From the NCBI GenBank assembly GCA_900542945.1, contig UQPI01000086.1:1-5830 (forward strand): a DNA stretch of 5,830 nucleotides. The letters are read 5' to 3'. The stretch is from an uncultured Collinsella sp. Lineage in GTDB: Bacteria > Actinomycetota > Coriobacteriia > Coriobacteriales > Coriobacteriaceae. Shown here in pieces: positions 1 through 5,830 of the stretch; within the stretch, counting starts at the first letter, position 1; every line of letters starts with the position of its first letter. A model generated the notes under the pieces. That model was not told the DNA's origin and ran no database searches. It worked only from the letters and a program-made list of their open reading frames with translations. The translations under genes and the position numbers were made by a program.

Positions 1-70
1 TCTCGAACCTTAATTTCAAAGTCCAAGAAATGGGATGCAGTTCAAAAGAAGTCTGTCCCCAATGCCCCAA

Positions 71-343
71 TTACTTGGCGAGCTTGTCGACGACGCGCTC
101 TATCTCGGCAAGCTTGGCGGCTTTGAGCTCCTCGTCGCCCGATTCGATGGCCGAGGCGACGCAGCCCTCAATGTGGGCCTTGAGCACGTCGGCGTTAATG
201 CGCGCGAGGAGCGCCTGTGTGGCCATAAGCTGCGTGGAAATATCGACGCAATAGCGGTCCTCCTCGACCATCCGCAGGATGCCGTCGATCTGCCCGCGTG
301 CCGTCTTAAGCATGCGAGTCACCGATTTATGGTCTGCCATCAT
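71..343 (-). CDS. csoR: CsoR-family Cu(I)-sensing transcriptional repressor
   Basis: This 90-residue protein has the length and all-helical look of the CsoR/RcnR/FrmR (DUF156) family. The family fingerprint RGQIDGILRMVEEDRYC sits at residues 16-32. The metal ligands are visible as Cys32, His57 and Cys61; their 25- and 4-residue spacing equals that of the Cys-His-Cys Cu(I) site of Mycobacterium CsoR (Cys36/His61/Cys65). Tyr31 precedes the first Cys, as in CsoR. This triad argues for Cu(I) rather than nickel (RcnR), formaldehyde (FrmR) or persulfide (CstR). Family knowledge: the apo tetramer binds a GC-rich dyad and Cu(I) releases it. The predicted operator lies before copA at 3302-3318. The gene begins with two ATGs; the first has GAGGA at 350-354 six bases upstream and is preferred, though the second (Met2) is possible. 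It is last of three co-directional copper genes, 186 bases after copZ, with no clear promoter of its own. Confidence 0.94.
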   Translation of the reverse strand: MMADHKSVTRMLKTARGQIDGILRMVEEDRYCVDISTQLMATQALLARINADVLKAHIEGCVASAIESGDEELKAAKLAEIERVVDKLAK

Positions 344-387
344 GGCGGGTCCTCGTTTCTGGTCAATCCTTCAAATACCTCGCCCTC

Positions 388-454
388 AGTTGCGGTGAAA
401 TAGTTCTTGATTGAGGGCTTGGAGCGCTAAAACAGGAACTATTTCACCGCAACT
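388..454. repeat. 67-base near-perfect palindromic element between copZ and csoR
   Basis: The outer 19 bases (388-406, AGTTGCGGTGAAATAGTTC) are the exact reverse complement of 436-454. Pairing continues in the same register through the middle: 407/435 is T with G, 408-409 pair, 410 fails, 411-412 pair, 413 fails, 414-415 pair, 416 fails, 417-419 pair, leaving a three-base loop (420-422). In all, 28 Watson-Crick pairs, one wobble on the plus strand and three mismatches. No T-run follows on either strand, so it is not a classic intrinsic terminator. It resembles REP or small MITE-type palindromes. I see no target-site duplication. Confidence 0.88.
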
Positions 455-529
455 TCTGAAGGGCTGGTTGAGCGGTGGTTGCTGGGCGGCTATGTCGGCC
501 GACAGCGGTGCCTGCTGGTGCGGTGGCAG

Positions 530-751
530 CTAGGATGCGGTCACGGACAGGGCGTGGAATTTCTCGCCCGCGGCCTCGACGGCGGCGGCGAGCTGCTCGG
601 CGGTCACGGTGTCGGCGCACTCCACCTGGACGGTCTGGGTTTCGTGATCGGCGTCGGCGTCGGTCACGCCGGCCACGTTGAGCAACGCCGTCTCGACGGT
701 GGCGTCGCAGTGGCCGCACATGAGGCCGGAAGTCTTGATTGTGTAACGCAT
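530..751 (-). CDS. copZ: CopZ-like copper chaperone (single heavy-metal-associated domain)
   Basis: This 73-residue protein is one complete HMA (MerP/Atx1-type) domain. The metal-binding loop GLMCGHC gives Cys12 and Cys15 (CxxC). The rest fits the beta-alpha-beta-beta-alpha-beta fold: strand YTIKTSG, helix DATVETALLNV, strands around AGVTDADADHETQTVQVEC, helix TAEQLAAAVEAAG and a final strand. It has no signal peptide or membrane segment, so it should be cytosolic. Family knowledge: such proteins bind Cu(I) and pass it to the CopA ATPase or to CsoR. The His between the cysteines (CGHC) is common in bacterial CopZ. Cys45 is an extra cysteine outside the loop. The start has a strong AAGGAGT site (758-764) and seven bases between GGAG and ATG. 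It follows copA by 152 bases in the same direction. Copper is inferred from the neighbours; the domain alone could bind other soft metals. Confidence 0.93.
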   Translation of the reverse strand: MRYTIKTSGLMCGHCDATVETALLNVAGVTDADADHETQTVQVECADTVTAEQLAAAVEAAGEKFHALSVTAS

Positions 752-813
752 GGGTGTACTCCTTATCGATTGAGATTATCTGACAGTTTAGTCGTGAACA
801 GTGTCATCTTAAA

Positions 814-913
814 GGTGCGCTGAGGTGCCCGAGATTGCCCCGAAAGAGGAGCGAAGCGTACTTGGGTACGCGAGCGACGGTTTGAGGGGCAAGGTCGGGT
901 GCTTCAGCGCGCC
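814..913. repeat. Long imperfect palindrome overlapping the 3' end of copA
   Basis: Arms 814-841 and 886-913 pair over 28 positions in one register (paired coordinates sum to 1727): 22 Watson-Crick pairs, four G/T pairs and two mismatches (833/894, 834/893). An apical hairpin GCGTAC-TTGG-GTACGC (856-871) lies in exactly the same register. The weakly paired zone between them (842-855 against 872-885) keeps only scattered pairs such as AAG/TTT. The right arm covers the copA stop codon (904-906) and its last codons. No T-run follows either arm, so a Rho-independent terminator is not supported. It could stabilise or process mRNA, or be an interspersed palindromic repeat. Confidence 0.8.
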
Positions 914-3243
914 GTCTTGGGCTTAAAGGTTCGCAGGCGCAGCGCATTGCTTACGACGCACACGCTCGACAGGCTCATGGCCGCGGCGCCAAACATCGGC
1001 GAGAGCTGCCATCCGGTGAGCGGGAAGAACACGCCCGCCGCCAGCGGAATGCCGATGCCGTTGTAGAACAGTGCCCAGAACAGGTCCTGCTTGATGTTGC
1101 GGATCGTGGCGCGTGAAAGCTCGATGGCTCGGGCGACGTCCATGAGGTCGCTGCGCATGAGTACCACGTCGGCGCCCTCCTTGGCGATGTCGGCGCCGGT
1201 GCCGATAGCAAGGCCCACGTCGGCGCGCGCCAGGGCGGGGGAGTCGTTGATGCCGTCGCCCACCATGGCGACCTTGCCGCCCGCATCCTGCAGTTCGCAC
1301 ACGTGGCGTTCCTTGTCGGCGGGGAGGACGTCGGCGATGACCTGCTCGCTGCTCAGCCCCACGCGGCGGGCGATGGCCTCGGCCGTCACGCGGTTGTCGC
1401 CGGTGAGCATGCGCACGTCGACGCCGAGCTTGCGGAGCGCAGCGATGGCCTCGGCGCTCGTCTCTTTGACCTCGTCAGCCACGGCGATGGTGCCGACAAG
1501 CTCGCCGTTCTTTGCAAAGAACAGCGGCGTCTTGCCTTCGGCGGCAAATTGCTCGGCAAGACCCGCGGGCACGGTAACGCCCAACTCGTTCATCAGGCGT
1601 ACGTTGCCGGCGGCGATGACATTCTGCCCCTCGCGCGCCGTTACGCCACGACCGGGCACGGCGGCAAAGTCCTCGACCATGCGCGCGACAATTCCGCGTG
1701 CCTCGCACTCGGCCATAATCGCCTCGGCCAGCGGGTGCTCGCTCGAGCGCTCCAACGCGGCGGCCAGCTTGAGCAGCGACTTTTCGCTCATGGCGGGCGA
1801 GCCGTCAGCACGCGTGGCTACTACGATATCGGTCACGGCAGGCTTGCCGCGGGTGACCGTGCCCGTCTTGTCGAGCACCACGGTGCCCACACTGCGCAGA
1901 TTCTCCAGCGCCTCGGCACTCTTGAACAGAATGCCCATCTCGGCGCCCTTGCCGGTACCCACCATAATGGCGACGGGCGTGGCCAGACCCAGTGCGCACG
2001 GGCAGCTGATCACCAGCACGGCCACGGCGGAGGTGAGCGCCTCGTTCATGCTGCCGGTCAGTGCCATCCACACTACAAAGGTCACGACCGAGATTACAAA
2101 CACCACGGGCACGAACACGCCGGCGACCTTGTCGGCCATGCGGGCGATGGGCGCCTTGGTGGCGTTGGCGTCCTCGACGAGCTGGATAATCTTGGCGAGC
2201 GACGTATCGGCGCCCACACGCGTGGCGCGGAAGGTAAACGAGCCCGTGCGGTTGACCGTGGCCGCGTTGACAGTGTCACCGGCGGTCTTCTCCACGGGGA
2301 TGGACTCGCCGGTCAGTGCACTCTCGTCCACGGCCGAGCTGCCCTTGAGCACCACGCCGTCAACGGGGATGGACTCGCCGGGACGCACACGCAGCACCTG
2401 GCCGGGAAGGATGCTGTCGACGTCGACGGTGGTTTCGGTGCCGTCGTCGGCAACGACGGTCGCGGTCTTGGGTGCCAGGTCAATGAGCGCCTCGATAGCG
2501 CCGCCGGTCTTGGACTTGCTGCGCGTCTCGAGGTATTTGCCCACGGTGACGAGCGACAGGATCGTGCCCGCACTCTCAAAATACAGGTTGTCCATGCCCG
2601 TCATCATGGCCTCGTGGATTTGCCCGGCGGCCAGCTGGTCGGCCATGATAAACATGGCGTAGAGCGACCAGGCAATGGACGCGGTGGCGCCGACGGCGAT
2701 GAGGGCGTCCATGGTGGGCGCGCCGTGCGCGAGCGATTTAAACCCGTTGATAAAGTACGCGTCGTTGACATAGACGATGGGGATGAGCAGGACGAGCTCG
2801 GTGAGGGCGAGCGTCATGCTGTGGGCATGGTCGGTGAAGACGCCGGGCAGTGGCCAACCGAGCATGTGCCCCATGCCTATGTAGAACAGCGGGATGAGGA
2901 AGATGATCGAGACGATGAGGCGGGTGCGCATGGCAGAGGCGGCGGCCTCCAACTTTTTGGTCGGCGACTCCATATGCGCGGCGCCGGACCTGGCTTGCGC
3001 ACTTCCGCTTTGGACAGCGTCGGTGCCCGTGCTGATGGGCGAGGCCGAGTAGCCCGCGCGGTCGACAGCGGTGCAGATGTCGTCGGAGGTGACCTGCGCG
3101 GGGTCGTAGTCGACCATCATGGAACCGGCGAGCAGGTTGACCGCGACGCTCTCGACGCCGTCGAGCTTGCTCACGGCACGGTCCACGTGCGCCTGGCAGG
3201 CGGCACAGGTCATACCGCCCACGTCGAACGTATCTTGAGCCAT
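904..3243 (-). CDS. copA: Cu(I)-exporting P1B-1-type ATPase CopA
   Basis: This 779-residue protein is a full-length heavy-metal P-type ATPase. In order: one N-terminal HMA domain (residues 3-66) with GMTCAAC, Cys13/Cys16; a Ser/Ala-rich linker (70-100); paired N-terminal membrane helices from about residue 108; actuator-domain TGES at 311-314; membrane Cu site SCPCALG with Cys414/Cys416; phosphorylation motif DKTGT with Asp458; nucleotide-domain SEHP at 501-504; TGDN at 614-617; hinge GDGINDSPAL from 662. The last two helices carry YN(x4)P (Tyr727, Asn728) and MSLSS (756-760), the Cu(I)-specific P1B-1 signatures, so Cu(I)/Ag(I) is the likely substrate rather than Zn or Cd. It should sit in the cytoplasmic membrane and pump Cu(I) outward with ATP, supplied by CopZ. 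AAAGGAG (3249-3255) lies five bases before the ATG. The upstream CsoR-like operator indicates copper-induced transcription. All catalytic motifs are intact. The stop codon lies inside the palindrome at 814-913. Long antisense frames here are shadows. Confidence 0.97.
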   Translation of the reverse strand: MAQDTFDVGGMTCAACQAHVDRAVSKLDGVESVAVNLLAGSMMVDYDPAQVTSDDICTAVDRAGYSASPISTGTDAVQSGSAQARSGAAHMESPTKKLEAAASAMRTRLIVSIIFLIPLFYIGMGHMLGWPLPGVFTDHAHSMTLALTELVLLIPIVYVNDAYFINGFKSLAHGAPTMDALIAVGATASIAWSLYAMFIMADQLAAGQIHEAMMTGMDNLYFESAGTILSLVTVGKYLETRSKSKTGGAIEALIDLAPKTATVVADDGTETTVDVDSILPGQVLRVRPGESIPVDGVVLKGSSAVDESALTGESIPVEKTAGDTVNAATVNRTGSFTFRATRVGADTSLAKIIQLVEDANATKAPIARMADKVAGVFVPVVFVISVVTFVVWMALTGSMNEALTSAVAVLVISCPCALGLATPVAIMVGTGKGAEMGILFKSAEALENLRSVGTVVLDKTGTVTRGKPAVTDIVVATRADGSPAMSEKSLLKLAAALERSSEHPLAEAIMAECEARGIVARMVEDFAAVPGRGVTAREGQNVIAAGNVRLMNELGVTVPAGLAEQFAAEGKTPLFFAKNGELVGTIAVADEVKETSAEAIAALRKLGVDVRMLTGDNRVTAEAIARRVGLSSEQVIADVLPADKERHVCELQDAGGKVAMVGDGINDSPALARADVGLAIGTGADIAKEGADVVLMRSDLMDVARAIELSRATIRNIKQDLFWALFYNGIGIPLAAGVFFPLTGWQLSPMFGAAAMSLSSVCVVSNALRLRTFKPKTAR

Positions 3244-3290
3244 GGCTTCTCCTTTCTGTGGTTTCGTGTCGTAAATGTTAACCGGCCGAT

Positions 3291-3321
3291 ACTATACACC
3301 CATACCCCCTGGGGGTGTCTA
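3291..3321 (-). promoter_or_regulatory. Predicted copA promoter
   Basis: Read on the minus strand, TAGACA (3321-3316, five of six matches to TTGACA) is followed by TATAGT (3296-3291, five of six matches to TATAAT). The spacer is 19 bases, longer than the usual 17. An alternative -10, TGTATA (3298-3293), would give 17 bases but matches less well. Transcription would start near 3284, leaving a leader of about 40 bases before the copA ATG. The CsoR-like dyad fills the spacer and touches the -35, which explains repression without copper. The elements are read by eye only. Confidence 0.6.
3302..3318. promoter_or_regulatory. Predicted CsoR operator of copA
   Basis: The sequence ATACCCCC-T-GGGGGTGT is a 17-base dyad around T3310, with one mismatched pair (the A of ATA against the G of TGT). 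It matches the known CsoR operator style, TACCC-type arms with G/C tracts and flanking A/T, as described in Bacillus and Streptomyces. It lies between the -35 and -10 of the predicted copA promoter, 59 bases before the start codon. A csoR gene in the same locus supports the assignment. Confidence 0.82.
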
Positions 3322-3346
3322 GTAGTAGTTGGAATGTATGATTTTT

Positions 3347-3360
3347 CATTACAGATGAGG
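3347..3360 (-). repeat. Degenerate single copy of the array motif
   Basis: CATTACAGATGAGG resembles the start of the inverted arm TGTTACAGATCGAG, with two changes at its left end and one missing base. It lies 48 bases before the first full copy, outside the 39-41 base rhythm. It may be a decayed array member at the copA side, or chance. Confidence 0.4.
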
Positions 3361-3394
3361 GTGGCTGCCCAATCGGTGGCCGTCTCTGCCAAAC

Positions 3395-3451
3395 GTCTCG
3401 ATCTGTAACAACTAGACCCCGTTTTACCGAGTATTTGTTGCAGATCAAGAC
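3395..3451. repeat. Array unit 1
   Basis: The left arm GTCTCGATCTGTAACA (3395-3410) equals the consensus. The right arm TGTTGCAGATCAAGAC (3436-3451) differs at two positions. Between them is a 25-base loop starting ACTAG. It is the unit nearest copA and its right arm is among the most diverged. Confidence 0.9.
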
Positions 3452-3474
3452 AAACAGTTGGCAGAAAACTCAAT

Positions 3475-3531
3475 GTCTCAATCTGTAACATCTAGCAGCA
3501 AATATGACCTCTAACTGTTACAGATCGAGAC
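3475..3531. repeat. Array unit 2
   Basis: The left arm GTCTCAATCTGTAACA (3475-3490) has one change; the right arm TGTTACAGATCGAGAC (3516-3531) equals the consensus. The 25-base loop starts TCTAG. After a two-base internal mismatch, TAG (3493-3495) can pair with CTA (3511-3513). Confidence 0.92.
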
Positions 3532-3555
3532 AGACCGCCCGCGGCCAACTCAAAT

Positions 3556-3612
3556 GTCTTGATCTGTAACATCAAGAGAGGTTTTTGACCCCTTACTGTT
3601 ACAGATTGAGAT
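3556..3612. repeat. Array unit 3
   Basis: The left arm GTCTTGATCTGTAACA (3556-3571) has one change and the right arm TGTTACAGATTGAGAT (3597-3612) two. All three positions that lose Watson-Crick pairing become G/T wobbles on the plus strand. In the loop AAG (3574-3576) can pair with CTT (3592-3594), at the same loop positions as TAG/CTA in unit 2. Confidence 0.92.
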
Positions 3613-3635
3613 GTTGTCTCGCGGGGCTGGGGTTT

Positions 3636-3692
3636 GTCTCGTTCTGTAACATCTAGACCTGTATCTGCCGAGCTAATGTTACAGATCGAGAC
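3636..3692. repeat. Array unit 4
   Basis: The left arm GTCTCGTTCTGTAACA (3636-3651) has one change, giving a T/T mismatch; the right arm TGTTACAGATCGAGAC (3677-3692) equals the consensus. The loop starts TCTAG and TAG can pair with CTA (3673-3675), shifted by one base. It ends 42 bases beyond the kinase stop codon. Confidence 0.92.
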
Positions 3693-3734
3693 AATTGCCG
3701 GGGAGGGGTTCCGTCACGGCAAGACGCCCGCCGC

Positions 3735-5819
3735 CTAGATGCAGAATCCGGGAATCACGCAGGTCCGTTTATCGGGCTTGCTTGCAGACGTGGCGTAATT
3801 AAAGACATCGCCGTCGTCGCCCACGCGGTTCATATAGAGCGTGCCCTCGTTCTCCGACGTGTCGGGGCTCGCCGTACGCTCCCACCAACAGACATCCTTG
3901 CCCTTCCACTGGCGAATCATCATGCTGTTCGTGGTAAAGGGGCTCACCTTAAGCTCGCGGAACAGCTGGTACTCCTTGCCCTCGCCGTTGTAGATGCCGG
4001 ATAGGTAATGGTAGTCCTCGCTAAAGTCCTTGGGCGCCTGTCCGCCGCAGAGCTCGACCATGGCGGGCAGCCAAAGGGTCGCGGGCAGCTCGCTCAGGCA
4101 CGAAGTGCTTTTGGTGGCGCCGACGTTGTTCGAGATCTTCTTGACCGGACTGATAACCGATTGCAGTTCCTTGGGAAGCAGCTTAATGCCGTCCTCATCG
4201 AGCCATGTGCGCAGCTCGCAGTCTTCCCAGCCACCGTTGAGCGGGTGCTCTGAGGCATCGCGCTCGGCAATACCTGCGTCAAAGATAAATGACAGACCGG
4301 CCTTGCCGTTGGTATCCGCCAGGTCGTCGTGAAGAATGCCCACGAGTTGCGCCCCGACCTCCAGCCCGTTGGTGAGCGTAACGCGCTTGGTGCTCGGGTA
4401 GGGAATACGGCCGTCGTCGTCGAGCAGATGATAACGCTTGGCGATCTTGCGAGCTTCGGCGTTGCTCTTCGCCGCCTTAATCTTGAGCGAAATCTCTTGC
4501 AGCTGATCCCAGGTGTAGTCGTCAAGTGTACCGCGGATGCCGTCCAGGTAGTCGGGGATGCCGAAGCCATGGGTTGCGGCTCCGATAACGCCGAGCCCCG
4601 CAACGGCTGCGACAACGCCACCGATAATAAAGCGGCGGCGGGTCATGGCATCGTGCCGGGCCTGCTCCAGAATCTCTCGCGCTCGCTCGCCGGCGACGTC
4701 GACCTTAAGGTGCGTGCCGGAATCGATATCAATTGCAGCCTCGTCTCCTGTGCCTTCGCGGCCCTCGGATTCGGCGTCGGTGAGGTATGCCGAGAGCACC
4801 TCGAGCATCTGCTGCTCGGTAGGGCGATCGCCCTGTTCGACCGAGATGCCTTTCATGATGATCTGGACGAGCGCTTCATCGCCCTCGCAGCGCGGCTCGA
4901 GCGGTGCCGGCTTGGTCTTGGTCTTTACGAGATAGAACGAGCCGGTTGCAGCGGCGTCCGTCGACTCAAAGTCAAACGGTTTGCGACCGCTGTAGAGCTG
5001 GTACAGAATGCTCGAAAGCGCATAGACGTCGATTGCCGGCGAACGGCGAAGGGCCGCGATTCCTTCGATATCCTGCGTGAGCATCTCGGGCGCGGCGTAT
5101 GCGGGCGTGGCAAAGCGCCAGATGTCGGCGCGCCGGGTGATCGTGGCGTCGCCGAGAGCCATGGTCGCGGAGCCCATGTCGATGAGGCAGGGGTCAAAGG
5201 AGCAATCGGCAATCTGCTGCTCGAGCGTTCGGCTGGTGGTGCGGAACATGATATTGGCAGGCGACAGGTCGCGATGGACGACCGGATTAACGAGACCCTG
5301 GGTCATCAGGAGCGCGCGAAGCACGGCGTTTCCAACGGCGGCCACCATCTGGGTGGTCAGCCCACCCGAGGCATCGTGTGGAAGCAGGGGCAGCGCCTGC
5401 TTGAGCGAGGTGCCCTCGACCCACTCCATGAGGATGAGCGGGTCGTCCTCGCACGATCCATAGCCATAGACACGCGGAAATCCGCGCAGGTGCGAGACGG
5501 TACACAGATGACGGTACTCCTCGAACAGCGCGGCGGTGTTGGCCAGGTGCGCGGCTGATTGCTCGGCGGAGCGGTCGGGGGCAGCGGGGGAAAGGATGGC
5601 GTTGTCCTTGAGTAGCTTGACGGCAAAGACCTCGCCGCTCGTGTTGGTCGCGCGCAGCACGTGCCCGATGTTGCCGTTGTCGCGGTGGGCCGTCTGGAGA
5701 ATAAGCGTCATAAACCGACGCTTGGCGTCGTCCTTGGCGCTGGGGTCGACCGCCACGGCGGTGTCGAACGTGTCAAGACGAATGAGTTTGTCGCCATAGG
5801 CGCTATCGGTAGTATCCAT
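3735..5819 (-). CDS. Membrane Ser/Thr protein kinase with C-terminal DUF6273-like domain
   Basis: The N-terminal part (about residues 40-345) is a Hanks-type kinase. ATP-site Lys68 lies in FAVKLL, with candidate helix-C Glu100/Glu101 (LFEEYRHL). The catalytic loop VHRDLSPAN gives Asp184 and Asn189; the metal motif is DMG (Asp214-Gly216) instead of DFG; then APE at 243-245, Asp264 (AIDVYALSS) and Arg332 (GDRPT). The glycine loop is degenerate (DNGNIGHVLRA). These residues suggest an active kinase. An acidic linker (348-390) leads to TRRR and one membrane helix (about 397-417), so kinase inside and C-terminus outside by the positive-inside rule. Residues 480-694 resemble DUF6273: HPLNGGWEDCELRTWL, LPKELQSVISPVKKISNN, and an end with aromatic and hydrophobic residues. 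It holds six cysteines (534, 574, 591, 644, 687, 693). AAAGGAA is five to six bases before the ATG. Substrate and signal are unknown. It lies upstream of copA in the same direction, but a 491-base gap and separate copA promoter argue for independent units. Confidence 0.92.
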   Translation of the reverse strand: MDTTDSAYGDKLIRLDTFDTAVAVDPSAKDDAKRRFMTLILQTAHRDNGNIGHVLRATNTSGEVFAVKLLKDNAILSPAAPDRSAEQSAAHLANTAALFEEYRHLCTVSHLRGFPRVYGYGSCEDDPLILMEWVEGTSLKQALPLLPHDASGGLTTQMVAAVGNAVLRALLMTQGLVNPVVHRDLSPANIMFRTTSRTLEQQIADCSFDPCLIDMGSATMALGDATITRRADIWRFATPAYAAPEMLTQDIEGIAALRRSPAIDVYALSSILYQLYSGRKPFDFESTDAAATGSFYLVKTKTKPAPLEPRCEGDEALVQIIMKGISVEQGDRPTEQQMLEVLSAYLTDAESEGREGTGDEAAIDIDSGTHLKVDVAGERAREILEQARHDAMTRRRFIIGGVVAAVAGLGVIGAATHGFGIPDYLDGIRGTLDDYTWDQLQEISLKIKAAKSNAEARKIAKRYHLLDDDGRIPYPSTKRVTLTNGLEVGAQLVGILHDDLADTNGKAGLSFIFDAGIAERDASEHPLNGGWEDCELRTWLDEDGIKLLPKELQSVISPVKKISNNVGATKSTSCLSELPATLWLPAMVELCGGQAPKDFSEDYHYLSGIYNGEGKEYQLFRELKVSPFTTNSMMIRQWKGKDVCWWERTASPDTSENEGTLYMNRVGDDGDVFNYATSASKPDKRTCVIPGFCI

Positions 5820-5830
5820 GGCGTTCCTTT

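Larger units (their letters stand above)
3395..3692. repeat. Four-unit alternating inverted-repeat array
   Basis: Eight copies of a 16-base motif (consensus GTCTCGATCTGTAACA) alternate strictly in orientation. They start at 3395(+), 3436(-), 3475(+), 3516(-), 3556(+), 3597(-), 3636(+) and 3677(-), at intervals of 41, 39, 41, 40, 41, 39 and 41 bases. They make four inverted-repeat units of exactly 57 bases (16 + 25 + 16) with starts 80, 81 and 80 bases apart. Spacers are 23, 24 and 23 bases. Copies differ from consensus by zero to three bases; loops and spacers are mostly diverged. The region is visibly less GC-rich than the genes. It lies after the kinase stop and about 70 bases before the copA promoter. 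Function is unknown. Confidence 0.93.

Noticed and set aside
1..70. Sequence after the csoR stop, including TTGGGGCATTGGGG on the minus strand, considered as terminator or repeat end.
   Set aside because: No convincing stem with a T-tract could be drawn, and the window ends too soon to judge.
493..504. Perfect 12-base palindrome TGTCGGCCGACA just after copZ, considered as a terminator or protein site.
   Set aside because: No T-run follows, and a palindrome this short in GC-rich sequence is weak evidence.
781..806. Inverted repeat TGACA...TGTCA upstream of copZ, considered as an operator or promoter dyad.
   Set aside because: The pairing needs a bulge, it does not resemble a CsoR operator, and no well-spaced -35/-10 pair could be placed around GATAAT (773-778).
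1303..3408. Long plus-strand open frame of about 700 codons opposite copA, and another at 1091-2662.
   Set aside because: They are mirror frames of a high-GC coding gene. The translations are His/Gly/Arg- or Ser/Thr-rich low-complexity strings without domains, while the minus strand encodes an intact CopA.
3395..3692. CRISPR array.
   Set aside because: The repeats are only 16 bases, alternate in orientation, have two interval classes (25 and 23-24 bases) and no cas genes are present in the window.
3636..3692. Intrinsic terminators of the kinase gene within the array.
   Set aside because: The stems are moderately AT-rich and none is followed by a T-tract on the minus strand. Rho-independent termination is not supported, though a boundary role is possible.

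Overview
The window reads as high-GC bacterial chromosome carrying a copper-efflux locus beside a membrane Ser/Thr protein kinase. All four convincing genes lie on the minus strand. High GC, a CsoR-type copper regulator, and a Hanks-type kinase fused through one membrane segment to a DUF6273-like C-terminal domain fit an actinobacterial gut lineage such as Coriobacteriia (Collinsella and relatives). That assignment is inference from gene style only.

Layout in transcription order, right to left: a 694-residue Ser/Thr kinase (5819-3735); a 491-base gap holding a four-unit inverted-repeat array and the copA control region; copA, a Cu(I)-exporting P1B-type ATPase (3243-904); a gap with a ~100-base imperfect palindrome that overlaps the copA stop codon; copZ, a small copper chaperone (751-530); a gap with a 67-base near-perfect palindrome; and csoR, the Cu(I)-sensing repressor (343-71). 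The last 70 bases hold no clear gene or terminator.

How the genes fit together: CsoR should bind ATACCCCC-T-GGGGGTGT at 3302-3318, inside the likely copA promoter, and release it when Cu(I) loads its Cys32/His57/Cys61 site. CopZ would shuttle Cu(I) in the cytosol to CopA, which exports it using ATP. I see no second CsoR operator before copZ or csoR, so they may be expressed by read-through from copA across two strong hairpins. That would be an autoregulated copA-copZ-csoR unit with stepped expression. The kinase is probably a separate unit.

The most unusual material is between the genes. Each of the three intergenic gaps holds a different palindromic element. The largest is an array of eight copies of a 16-base motif (consensus GTCTCGATCTGTAACA) in strictly alternating orientation. 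It forms four inverted-repeat units of exactly 57 bases at an 80-81 base period, with diverged loops and spacers. It is not a CRISPR array and has no terminator T-tract. I cannot say from this window alone whether it is known.
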